Origin: an uncultured Campylobacterales bacterium
GTDB lineage: Bacteria > Campylobacterota > Campylobacteria > Campylobacterales > Sulfurimonadaceae
NCBI GenBank assembly: GCA_903892995.1
Contig: CAITKP010000036.1
Span: 62,001-126,000, forward strand
Direction of reading: 5' to 3'
DNA: 64,000 nt
The notes under the pieces were generated by a model that saw only the letters and a list, made by a program, of their open reading frames with translations, was not told the origin of the DNA and did no database searches. Of this stretch, positions 30,989 through 40,254 are shown piece after piece. The translations under genes were made by a program, and so were the position numbers. Positions within the stretch are counted from its first letter, which is position 1. Each line of letters opens with the position of its first letter.

Positions 30989-31008
30989 TGCAACATATTT
31001 GCCACACT
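30989..31008. promoter_or_regulatory. Second copy of the TGCAACAyATTTGCmACACT element
   Basis: TGCAACATATTTGCCACACT, 50 bp upstream of the HD-GYP start codon. Confidence 0.5.
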
Positions 31009-31058
31009 TTTTGTATATACTAGTAGAATACATTTTTTAATAAGAAAGGTTTGTAACT

Positions 31059-32471
31059 ATGTCCCAAGCCAAAAGTATCAAAACTATTACTCTCAAACGC
31101 CTCATCGCAGCAGCTTTTGTTGTTATTCTCTTTATTATCTTTTTTGTAGCCTACAATTTTCGTGAACTTACCATCTCTGCTATGACAGATAAAGGTCGTA
31201 GTGTTGCGCGCTTTGTAGAAGCAGGATTGATGACCCATATGCGTGTGAGTACCCATGAAGAAAAAGAGCAGTATCTCCAGAACATTCAAAAAGTTTCAGA
31301 AGTTCAAAATCTCCAAATTATTCACTCTGCAAGTGTCACTAAGCAGTTTAACCTAGCAAATCACGAAAATAGATTTCAAGATCCTACAATTGCTCAGGTT
31401 TTTAAGACAAAACAACCCATCATTAAACTAGTAACCCACGGTGATAAAAAAAATATGCTCAGGATTACCTTTCCATATATTGCCGAGTCTAAACTTGGCG
31501 TGGACTGTACCCAGTGCCATAATGTCGCAAAAGGAAGCGTGCTAGGCGCTATCGACTTTTATATCGATGTCGAGCATTATAAAGAGATGTCAGTTGAATA
31601 TTTATATATTATATTAGCAATTTTGACATTGATATTATTTGCCATTATGGTGATGATGTTTCGTATTATTGATCGTCATATCAAACACCCGCTCGATGAG
31701 CTCATGAATGACACCAAGCGCTCTTATGAGAGCCATATTCCCATCAATATTGATGGATTTGAATCCTTAGAGCTTCAAGATGTTGCCCATAAAATAAATC
31801 TATTCAACAATCAGGTACTCGAGCAATATGAAGAGCTCAAAGAGAAAAATCACCTTCTCAAAGAGCTTAATGAAGAGATCGAAGCAACTCAGCGCGAAGT
31901 AATAAACACAATGGGGAACATCGCCGAAAGCCGATCCAAAGAGACCGCATTTCATGTCCAAAGAGTTGCAGCTTATGCCTATCTTCTTGCCAAAAAGTAT
32001 GGCTTGAGCGATGCTGAATGCGAACTGCTTCAAGCGGCTGCTCCAATGCATGACATCGGAAAAGTAGGAATCCCAGACAACATTTTGTGTAAACCCGCAA
32101 AACTCGATAATGATGAGTTTGAAAAGATGAAAGAACATGCCCAGATGGGATATGAAATTTTCAAAAACTCAAACCGTCCAATGCTTCAAGCCGCAGCGAT
32201 TATCGCTCATGAACATCACGAACGTTGGGATGGCAAAGGATATCCGCAAGGATTAAAAGAGGAAAATATCCATATTTTTGGACGTATTGTAGCTATAGCT
32301 GATGTATTTGATGCGCTTGGAACAGATCGCGTTTACAAAAAAGCTTGGCCAATCGAAGAGATTATCGCCCTGATGCAAAATGAAAGAGCTAAACAGTTTG
32401 ATCCTATTTTGATTGATCTACTTTTAGAAAATATGGACGGTATTTTAGAGATTAGAAAAACATATTTATAA
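31059..32471 (+). CDS. Membrane sensor with periplasmic c-type heme motif and cytoplasmic HD-GYP phosphodiesterase domain
   Basis: 'GVDCTQCHNVAKG' CxxCH between two TM helices; 'HDIGKVGIPDNIL' and 'HHERWDGKGYPQGL'. Confidence 0.92.
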   Translation: MSQAKSIKTITLKRLIAAAFVVILFIIFFVAYNFRELTISAMTDKGRSVARFVEAGLMTHMRVSTHEEKEQYLQNIQKVSEVQNLQIIHSASVTKQFNLANHENRFQDPTIAQVFKTKQPIIKLVTHGDKKNMLRITFPYIAESKLGVDCTQCHNVAKGSVLGAIDFYIDVEHYKEMSVEYLYIILAILTLILFAIMVMMFRIIDRHIKHPLDELMNDTKRSYESHIPINIDGFESLELQDVAHKINLFNNQVLEQYEELKEKNHLLKELNEEIEATQREVINTMGNIAESRSKETAFHVQRVAAYAYLLAKKYGLSDAECELLQAAAPMHDIGKVGIPDNILCKPAKLDNDEFEKMKEHAQMGYEIFKNSNRPMLQAAAIIAHEHHERWDGKGYPQGLKEENIHIFGRIVAIADVFDALGTDRVYKKAWPIEEIIALMQNERAKQFDPILIDLLLENMDGILEIRKTYL

Positions 32472-32493
32472 AGTACAAAATGAAGGAATCGCG

Positions 32494-35400
32494 ATGGATA
32501 TCACATCACGTTTAAAAACTATTTTAAAACCATATACTGCGCTTACCCCCAAAGATAGCCTATCAGATGCAGTAGAATGGTTACTAGGCCATAAAAAAAC
32601 ACTTGTTCCCGTTGTTGATAATCATCGTTTGATTGGCGTAGTGAAAGAGAGCAATCTCTTTGCTAATTTAAATGTATGGGATGATCTTAGCAGTATCACT
32701 GTTGCGACGGTGATGGATACAGATTGTCCCCTTATCCCAATTACATCTGATGTTAGCGAGGCTTTTATCCTCATCTCTTCAGCCAACAGCCGTTATGTAG
32801 TTGCAACAAATGAGGATGGAACTTATGCAGGTATCCTTTATGAAGAGGACTGCATAGGCTACTTTTCATCGGAAAATCTCATGGGTAACAATAGTGTTGA
32901 GATGATTATGCGCTCTGGTTTTCTCCAAGTTCAGATGAATGATTCTTTAAAAGATGTCCTCCAATCAATGCACAGCAAACGCTTTGGCTCTGTTTTGATC
33001 TATGAAAAAGATATTTGCAGAGGTATATTTACCGATTATGATGTCTTAAAACTCTCAAAAGCTGGAAAAGCGGTTTTGGATCGACCCATTTTTGAGTTTA
33101 TGCATTTCCCCATCATCAGCATCAATGCAAACGATTCTATTACCAATGCGCAAAGTTTGATAGAGACTCATACTATCCATCATCTCTTAGTTGAGAATAG
33201 CGATAAAACTCCTATCGGAATCGTTTCGCAACACGATATTGCAAGTGGAATAAGCGGTACTTACTTTCATCTTTTACGCCAAACCATAACACAACAGGCT
33301 AAAAAAATTCAATCCCAACAAGAGAAACTTCAAAAAAATGAGATGTTAAATAATATCATTGAAGCATTTCCAAATAGTATGATGATTGCTTTTGACGCAA
33401 GCGGATCCATTTTTTTTAGAACAAATACTCTTTTTAAACAAAGCAACTGTGCTGAAATTGGAGATAATCTTTTCGATCATCTCAATGAACCGCTCCTACA
33501 TTTAGTCGCAAAAGAGCATAAATCAAATTTTATTGGATGCGAACAAGGGTGTGAAGAGGATTTTTTTATTCAACTTTATGAAAATAAATATGAGATAAAA
33601 GCGATGCTTTTGCCGATCAATGACCATAAAGCAATTCCTATTGGCTATTTATTGATAATTCAAGATCAAACAGAGAAGAAAAAAGCCGAAAAAAATCTTA
33701 ATTTAGCTCAATATTCTCTCGATCACGCAGCGATTGGAGTCTATTGGATAGATCCTAAAAACTCAGCAATTTTCTATGCAAATGATAATGCCTGCAAGGC
33801 TTTAGGATATACACAAGAGGAGTTAACTCATCTTAAAGTGATCGATATTGACCCAAATTTCAATCCAAAAAAATGGGAAGATCATTCCCATGAATTGGAA
33901 AAAGTAAATTCCAAGATTTTATATACACAACATCAGAGAAAAGATGGTTCTATTTTCCCCGTGGAAGTCCATGCAAATCTCACCGAATATGAAGGAAAAC
34001 TTTATAATCTTGCCTTTGCTATAGATATCACGGAACGTCAAGCTATGAGCCAACAACTTGAACTTTCAAACTATTGTATCGATGTAGCATCACTTTCGAT
34101 CTTTTGGGCAAATATCGATGGAAAAATCATCTATATGAACCAAACTGCCACTGAACAGTTAGGATACACAAAAGCTGAGCGTTTAATGCTGAGTGTTTAT
34201 GATCTTGATCCTCTGACAACTCCTGCTGTTTGGGCAGAAAATGTTAAAAATCTCGAATCTCTCAAGCATGCCCACTTTGAATCAGTGCATCAGAGAAAAA
34301 ATGGATCAACATTTCCAGTTGAACTCTTTGTAAATTACATCGAACACTACGGTCAAAAACTTGTAGTAGGATTTGCTTACGATATCTCAGAAAAGAAAAA
34401 AGCAGTAGAACAGATTGATTATATGAGTACGCATGATTCCCTTACAGGACTGCCAAACCGTAATCTATTGGATGCAAGATTAGAACATTCCCTTCAAGTA
34501 TGTGAACGCGCAGGAAAAAAGACAGCGGTATGTTTCATCGACCTTGATAATTTTAAATATATCAATGAAGCTTTGAGTCATGTAGCAGGAGATGAAATCT
34601 TGCAAGAAACTGCTCATCGCCTCTCAAAACAAGTTCGTAAATATGATACCGTAGCGAGGTTTGGAAGTGATGAGTTTGTTATTATCTTACAAGCCATAGA
34701 TGATCTCCAAGAGATTATGATGATATTAAATGAGATTCTTAAAAGTATCCAAAAGCCATTTTCAACATCATCTGGATTTGTGAATTTAGGAGCAAGTATT
34801 GGGGTTAGTCTCTACCCTGATGACGCACTCAGTAAAGAAACCCTTATAAAATATGCCGATGTAGCGATGCACCGAGCAAAAGCAGATGGCAGAAACAGGA
34901 TCGAATTTTATACTGATGAACTGATGAGAATCATTCAAGAAAAACTTCATATCCAAACACTCTTGCGAGAGGCGATCTCTTTAAAACAGTTTGTATTGTA
35001 CTATCAACCCCAAATCGACCTGCAGTCGATGGAGATAATCGGATTTGAAGCATTAGTGCGATGGAACCATCCACGGATGGGCTTTATCCCTCCAGATAAA
35101 TTTATCTCTGCAGCCGAAGAGAACAAACTTATCATTCCCCTAGGCGAATGGATTTTAGAAGAAGCATGCTCTCAAATGGCACAATGGAAATCAAGAGGCA
35201 TCTTTGATGGTGTGATGGCCGTAAATGCTTCGGGCGTGCAACTAGAACATGAAGATTTCTCATCTATCGTTACTGCAACTTTAGCAAAAACAGGTGTTAG
35301 TGCCAAAAATTTAGAGATTGAAATAACAGAGAGTTCTCTCATGAACAATCCAAAACAGTGGCTAGAGGTACTCCATAAGATTGATGCACTTGGAGTAAAA

Positions 35401-35760
35401 TTGGCGATTGATGATTTTGGAACTGGATATTCATCACTCTCATATTTACGACAAATGCCTGTGCATGTTTTAAAAATAGACCAATCTTTTGTATTTGATC
35501 TGCCAGCTGATCTTGATGCTTGTGTGATTGCAGAAGCGATAACAGGCTTGGCAAAAAATATGAATATGCTCTCTCTTGCTGAGGGGATAGAAACAGTGGC
35601 ACATATGGTATTTTTACAGCAAATAGGGTGTAAAGTAGGCCAAGGCTATCTCTTTAGCAAACCTATGAGCGCAGTAGATGCGGAAGCTTTCATACAAAAT
35701 TGGAATCCAAAAAACTTCATCCAAAAAACCCATGAATTACCAAAAAAAGAGCTATTATGA
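32494..35760 (+). CDS. CBS-CBS/PAS-PAS/GGDEF(degenerate GSDEF)-EAL protein
   Basis: 1088 aa; CBS repeats in the N-terminus, two PAS, 'VARFGSDEFVIIL', 'GFEALVRWNHP', 'EITESSLM', 'DDFGTGYSSLSYLRQMP'. Confidence 0.93.
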   Translation: MDITSRLKTILKPYTALTPKDSLSDAVEWLLGHKKTLVPVVDNHRLIGVVKESNLFANLNVWDDLSSITVATVMDTDCPLIPITSDVSEAFILISSANSRYVVATNEDGTYAGILYEEDCIGYFSSENLMGNNSVEMIMRSGFLQVQMNDSLKDVLQSMHSKRFGSVLIYEKDICRGIFTDYDVLKLSKAGKAVLDRPIFEFMHFPIISINANDSITNAQSLIETHTIHHLLVENSDKTPIGIVSQHDIASGISGTYFHLLRQTITQQAKKIQSQQEKLQKNEMLNNIIEAFPNSMMIAFDASGSIFFRTNTLFKQSNCAEIGDNLFDHLNEPLLHLVAKEHKSNFIGCEQGCEEDFFIQLYENKYEIKAMLLPINDHKAIPIGYLLIIQDQTEKKKAEKNLNLAQYSLDHAAIGVYWIDPKNSAIFYANDNACKALGYTQEELTHLKVIDIDPNFNPKKWEDHSHELEKVNSKILYTQHQRKDGSIFPVEVHANLTEYEGKLYNLAFAIDITERQAMSQQLELSNYCIDVASLSIFWANIDGKIIYMNQTATEQLGYTKAERLMLSVYDLDPLTTPAVWAENVKNLESLKHAHFESVHQRKNGSTFPVELFVNYIEHYGQKLVVGFAYDISEKKKAVEQIDYMSTHDSLTGLPNRNLLDARLEHSLQVCERAGKKTAVCFIDLDNFKYINEALSHVAGDEILQETAHRLSKQVRKYDTVARFGSDEFVIILQAIDDLQEIMMILNEILKSIQKPFSTSSGFVNLGASIGVSLYPDDALSKETLIKYADVAMHRAKADGRNRIEFYTDELMRIIQEKLHIQTLLREAISLKQFVLYYQPQIDLQSMEIIGFEALVRWNHPRMGFIPPDKFISAAEENKLIIPLGEWILEEACSQMAQWKSRGIFDGVMAVNASGVQLEHEDFSSIVTATLAKTGVSAKNLEIEITESSLMNNPKQWLEVLHKIDALGVKLAIDDFGTGYSSLSYLRQMPVHVLKIDQSFVFDLPADLDACVIAEAITGLAKNMNMLSLAEGIETVAHMVFLQQIGCKVGQGYLFSKPMSAVDAEAFIQNWNPKNFIQKTHELPKKELL

Positions 35761-37292
35761 AATTCTTAAAGCCAAGTTTGCAAACAGTAATTATCACTGC
35801 GCTTTTCTTATTGTTCTTGCAATTAGGAACCTTTTACTCACTTATAAATTTTTGGAAAAATGATCAAAAACAGATCCATTTTGAATATCAGATCGCCCTT
35901 TTGGAGCATGGTATAAAAGCGATGGAAAAACGCTCCCAAACACTTGCCAATATGAGTTTTGAACATGATGTCAACCAGCCTTATATATTAGAGTTACTTG
36001 ACAAAGGCTCAAAAATCCCAAACAATCAAGTAAATCCTTACAGAGAAAAGCTTTTACATGATCTCATGCCTACTTTTAATGTTTTAAAACACAATTCTGT
36101 TCGTCAATTTCAGTTTCATCTGCCTCAATCGATAAGTTTTTTACGTTTTCATAAACCAGAAAAATATGGAGACTCTCTACAAGGAACGCGAAAAACTGTC
36201 GATTGGGTCAATAAGTATCATAAAAAAGTAAGTGCATTTGAAGAGGGTCGAGTCAACGATGGCTTTCGCTATGTTTACCCTCTTTTTTATCATAATACTT
36301 TTATTGGAAGTGTCGAATATGGCTTCTCTCACGACTCAATTCATGAAGAGCTTCAAGAGCTTTACAATGTACATTCGGAGCTTATTTTATATAAAAAGCA
36401 TGTTGATGAAACCAATTTTTCTGATGCAATGAATATTTATGCCACATCATCTTTGGGAAATGAGTTCTATATTGACCAGTCACATAGATCAAAAGATGGG
36501 TTTTCACATTCCTTACTCGATAATATAAATCATAAAATTGATAGTACTGTGCATAAACAGCTAACCAATAAAAAGGCATTTGGAGTCTCTACACAAGTTG
36601 CAAAAGAGTTTTACACTGTTTTATTTATCCCCGTTATCTCTTTTGGAGATGGACAAGTGGGCTACACTGTTGTTTATCAAAAAGGACAAGAGATAGCACT
36701 TATTGAAGAGCATTTCAAACATATGCTTATTATTGGAAGTATCTCAATATCGTTGGTGACATTTTTACTCACATTTCTCTATTATCGCTTACAAATTCGT
36801 GACAATGAACTTCAAAAAATGGCTTATACGGATAAGTTAACGGGTATTGCAAATCGTATGAGTTTAAATATTGACTTAAAATACCATTGTAAATTATCAA
36901 AACGACTCGCGATACCCTTTAGTCTTATCTTTTTCGATATTGATTTTTTTAAAAAAGTAAATGACACGTATGGGCATGATGGCGGAGATATAATCCTTCA
37001 AGAGCTCTCAAATTTAGTGCAAAGCCGTCTTCGTATTACCGATATGTTTGGCAGATGGGGTGGAGAGGAGTTTATGATTCTCTTACCTGATACCTCCATT
37101 GAAGATGCTAAACTTCTCTCTGAAGCACTTCGAGAGAGTATCGAAAAGATGAATTTTTCAATTTGTCATATTAATTGTAGTTTTGGGGTGGCCACACTTT
37201 ATAGCGATGAGACTATAGATGATTTAGTTAAAAGAGCAGATAATAAACTCTATGAATCAAAAAACAATGGAAGAAATAAAGTGAGTGCTTAA
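35757..37292 (+). CDS. Membrane-anchored diguanylate cyclase with periplasmic sensor domain
   Basis: 'GRWGGEEFMILLPDT' with I-site 'RITD' five residues upstream; ATGA overlap with the preceding gene. Confidence 0.94.
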   Translation: MKFLKPSLQTVIITALFLLFLQLGTFYSLINFWKNDQKQIHFEYQIALLEHGIKAMEKRSQTLANMSFEHDVNQPYILELLDKGSKIPNNQVNPYREKLLHDLMPTFNVLKHNSVRQFQFHLPQSISFLRFHKPEKYGDSLQGTRKTVDWVNKYHKKVSAFEEGRVNDGFRYVYPLFYHNTFIGSVEYGFSHDSIHEELQELYNVHSELILYKKHVDETNFSDAMNIYATSSLGNEFYIDQSHRSKDGFSHSLLDNINHKIDSTVHKQLTNKKAFGVSTQVAKEFYTVLFIPVISFGDGQVGYTVVYQKGQEIALIEEHFKHMLIIGSISISLVTFLLTFLYYRLQIRDNELQKMAYTDKLTGIANRMSLNIDLKYHCKLSKRLAIPFSLIFFDIDFFKKVNDTYGHDGGDIILQELSNLVQSRLRITDMFGRWGGEEFMILLPDTSIEDAKLLSEALRESIEKMNFSICHINCSFGVATLYSDETIDDLVKRADNKLYESKNNGRNKVSA

Positions 37293-37330
37293 TGCTCTCT
37301 TTTTAAAAAGTATGCTTCTCTAAATCTCTA

Positions 37331-37377
37331 AAAGGCTCTTACATGTAAGCCATTTTTTGCTTACATGTAAGGCTTTT
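37331..37377. repeat. Paired TTACATGTAA hairpin element in convergent intergenic gap
   Basis: AAAGGCtCTTACATGTAAGC-N8-GCTTACATGTAAGGCTTTT; long stem with one bulged base. Confidence 0.8.
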
Positions 37378-37381
37378 GACT

Positions 37382-37798
37382 CTATTTTGCGATCATCACT
37401 TCGCTTGCTTTGATGATAGCAATAGCTTTTTCACCTTTTGAAAGTTTTAGCTCATTTACTGCATCATTTGTAATAACAGATACGATCTCATCTGAACCTA
37501 TACTAAGAATAACTTCACTATTAACAGCGCCTGTTTTGATCTCTTTTATAGTTCCTGATAATTTATTTCTCGCACTAATTGATGGCATTTCGCCAGTAGC
37601 GATTAAAACATTTGATGCTTTAAAAAAACAGACCACTTGTTCTGCAACTTTTAATCCCATATTTAACACACTCGTATTTGTTATAGAAGCACCAAGCTTC
37701 ATACCCTGAGCATTTTCTAAAAGAAGCACTGAATTAACAGCACCCTCTTCGATCTCTACTATAGTTGCTTTTATTTGGTTGCGTGCACTTATTTGCAT
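37382..37798 (-). CDS. Di-Mop (TOBE) molybdopterin/molybdate-binding protein
   Basis: Two Mop repeats: 'SARNQIKATIVEIEEGAVNSVLLLENAQG...' and 'SARNKLSGTIKEIKTGAVNSEVILSIGS...'. Confidence 0.93.
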   Translation of the reverse strand: MQISARNQIKATIVEIEEGAVNSVLLLENAQGMKLGASITNTSVLNMGLKVAEQVVCFFKASNVLIATGEMPSISARNKLSGTIKEIKTGAVNSEVILSIGSDEIVSVITNDAVNELKLSKGEKAIAIIKASEVMIAK

Positions 37799-37837
37799 AT
37801 TTGACTCCTTTTATATTTTTGTGTAAATCTTCACATT

Positions 37838-38656
37838 TTATGCTGAATCTTTAACCTCCTTATATTGATTCAATATTGGAGTTTTTGATTTATTTTGAAC
37901 TGAAGTATATGTTTTTTCTATGTAATACCCTACTCCAGAAACTGTTTTGATCGCATTTGAATCCATCTTACTTCGAAGCCTCCACACAAGTGTTCTGACA
38001 TTGTTTTCGCTTGCCTTTGCTTTTCCCCAAAGATAGTTTATGGCCTGTTGAAAATTGACCGTATTACCAATATTGGAAACTAATAACTGTATAAAAAGGT
38101 TCTCTTTTCTTGTCAAATTTACCTTTTTATTTTTATAAAATGTTTCACAAACATTTGTGTTAAAAGAGAAGCCATCTCCAAAACTGATAATTGGTTTATC
38201 ACTACGCTCTTTTGCAAAAAGCAGTTTTTTAAGATTTTGGTTATCAACTTTAAGTGCTTCTAAACTTTTTTTACGATTTTTATCTTGAGTAAATTTATAA
38301 AAAGAGATTTGAATCGTTACATGTAGATTGAGCGGATTAAAAGGTTTGACAAAATACCCGCATGGCTCAATTTTACTGATACGCTTTATTGTATCAGTAT
38401 CAGCAAACGCCGTTAATACAATAAAAGGTATCTGTGCCCTCGAAATAGAGTGTACCACTTCCATCCACTCGGTACTTTCCTCTTGTAAAACATCGATGAG
38501 GATAATATCAGGCATGTAAGTTTTGATCTTTCTTTTTGCCTTTGTCAAATCTCGTACCAAAATTTCTACCTCATATCCCTGCTTTTGCAGAGATATCTGA
38601 AGTTCTTTTGCACTATCTTCATCGTTTTCAATAATTAAGAGTTTATGATTATCCAT
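37838..38656 (-). CDS. OmpR-family response regulator
   Basis: 'LLIIENDEDSAKELQ...DIILIDVLQ' receiver; winged helix 'LTRKENLFIQLLVSN...VRTLVWRLRSKMDSNAIKTVSGVGYYIE'. Confidence 0.92.
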   Translation of the reverse strand: MDNHKLLIIENDEDSAKELQISLQKQGYEVEILVRDLTKAKRKIKTYMPDIILIDVLQEESTEWMEVVHSISRAQIPFIVLTAFADTDTIKRISKIEPCGYFVKPFNPLNLHVTIQISFYKFTQDKNRKKSLEALKVDNQNLKKLLFAKERSDKPIISFGDGFSFNTNVCETFYKNKKVNLTRKENLFIQLLVSNIGNTVNFQQAINYLWGKAKASENNVRTLVWRLRSKMDSNAIKTVSGVGYYIEKTYTSVQNKSKTPILNQYKEVKDSA

Positions 38657-38777
38657 GAACCTATCCTAAAAATAATTTCTTTAAATATTATATCGTTATA
38701 TATTTAATGACATAACAATTACTAGAGTAATAATGAAAAAAGATCTCTTTATTTCAAATTTTACTCATTTATGGTTA

Positions 38778-39752
38778 CTACTTACACTCCAAACTTGGCT
38801 TGCCAAATTGCGGATTATTTATAAACGACTCATCACTTAGGGTGTTCAAAAAAGCGATAATTTTTCTTAGTTCTACAGCGCTAAGTTTATTATTTGTTTT
38901 AAGCTTGTGTTTTTTGATAGCATCTTGAAGTGTTGTGGCACTTCCATCATGCCAGTATGGAAGACTCAAAGCGACATTACGCAAACTCGGTGTTCGAAAA
39001 ACATTTTTATCCTTTTCATTGCCTGTTACATCAAATAAACCATTATCTCTCATTCCATTGTAAACTTTGAGATTTTTGGGCTGAATCTGGTGAAAAGCAT
39101 CGTCGCTAAAAAGCGGCGCAGTGTGACAATTGTTGCATTTTGCTGCTCCGAAAAAAAGTTTTTCTCCATCTCGTGCATCTTTTGTTGGAAGTTTTTTATG
39201 CTTTTTCTTTGCTTGATCATAAATAGAGTTTTCGGATATCAAAGTTTTTTCAAAACTTTCCAAAGCCTGTGTAAGAGTTCCAAGGTTTACAACACCCTTT
39301 TCTTGTGGAAATGCAGCCGCAAAAAGTTTTTGATAACACTCATTTTGACCTAAGCGTTTGGCTATCTCATCTTCATGCCCGTTCATTCCCATCTCAACTG
39401 GGTCAGTTCCTTTTATCGGTGCGAGTGATTGCTCAGCCAATCCGCTTAAATGATCATGCGACCAAGTCAAGTTTTTAAACTTACCTACATTTGCCAACGT
39501 CGGGACATTGCGTTTTCCATTATCATCTAACGCTCCAGGATGTACACGATTGCCATCACAAAAGCCTCGTCTTTGTTCATGACAGGTCGCACATGCCATC
39601 GTCCCGTTTATAGAAAGGTCTGCTTCATAAAATAAACGATGCCCAAGTTTTACTCTTGCCTTTTCTATCGTGTCACTATTTTTTATTGTCTCAGCGTATA
39701 ATCCTTCCATCAAAAAAAAGAGTAAAAGAACTGTTTTTATAAGCTGTTTCAT
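38778..39752 (-). CDS. Di-heme cytochrome c peroxidase / MauG-family protein
   Basis: 'CATCHEQRRGFCDGNRVHPG' and 'CNNCHTAPLFSDDAFHQI'; 'FRTPSLRNVALSLPYWHDGSATTLQDAI'. Confidence 0.93.
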   Translation of the reverse strand: MKQLIKTVLLLFFLMEGLYAETIKNSDTIEKARVKLGHRLFYEADLSINGTMACATCHEQRRGFCDGNRVHPGALDDNGKRNVPTLANVGKFKNLTWSHDHLSGLAEQSLAPIKGTDPVEMGMNGHEDEIAKRLGQNECYQKLFAAAFPQEKGVVNLGTLTQALESFEKTLISENSIYDQAKKKHKKLPTKDARDGEKLFFGAAKCNNCHTAPLFSDDAFHQIQPKNLKVYNGMRDNGLFDVTGNEKDKNVFRTPSLRNVALSLPYWHDGSATTLQDAIKKHKLKTNNKLSAVELRKIIAFLNTLSDESFINNPQFGKPSLECK

Positions 39753-39761
39753 CTGATATCT

Positions 39762-40241
39762 CTATTTTATTTTCATAACTAAGATCGCACTGCTGTTATC
39801 TGCGCCAGCTGAAAGCTGTAAAACATACATTCCTGATTCTAGTTTGTAATCAACCATTTTACGGATTCCTGAGTTTTTTGGTCCCTCACTATGTGCTATT
39901 GATTGTGCTGGTTTGCCATCTTTTGTCATATCGATCCAAGAAGCATTTCCAAGCACAACTCTGTATATTCCACTTTCATTGATTTGAACCTCAAACATAC
40001 CGCCATAACTTACCGTTCCACCCTCATTCATCGGTCTTATGACATATTTCATCTTTGGAGTGCTTATAAGTCCTACATAACTTGCTTTTGCTACTTTTAA
40101 CGTAGCAGTTGAAAGTTCATCTACACTTTTTGCCGCACCCACATAGGAAAGTGCTTTCCAAGCATCTAGCTCAAGGGGTAATACTGCTTCTTGAGCGAAC
40201 AAACTTCCAACTAAAACTCCAATTACTAACAATTTTTTCAT
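39762..40241 (-). CDS. Secreted hypothetical protein of the TonB-receptor operon
   Basis: 159 aa, signal peptide 'MKKLLVIGVLVGSLFAQ', beta-rich; tandem with flanking genes. Confidence 0.75.
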   Translation of the reverse strand: MKKLLVIGVLVGSLFAQEAVLPLELDAWKALSYVGAAKSVDELSTATLKVAKASYVGLISTPKMKYVIRPMNEGGTVSYGGMFEVQINESGIYRVVLGNASWIDMTKDGKPAQSIAHSEGPKNSGIRKMVDYKLESGMYVLQLSAGADNSSAILVMKIK

Positions 40242-40254
40242 GATTTATCCTTTT

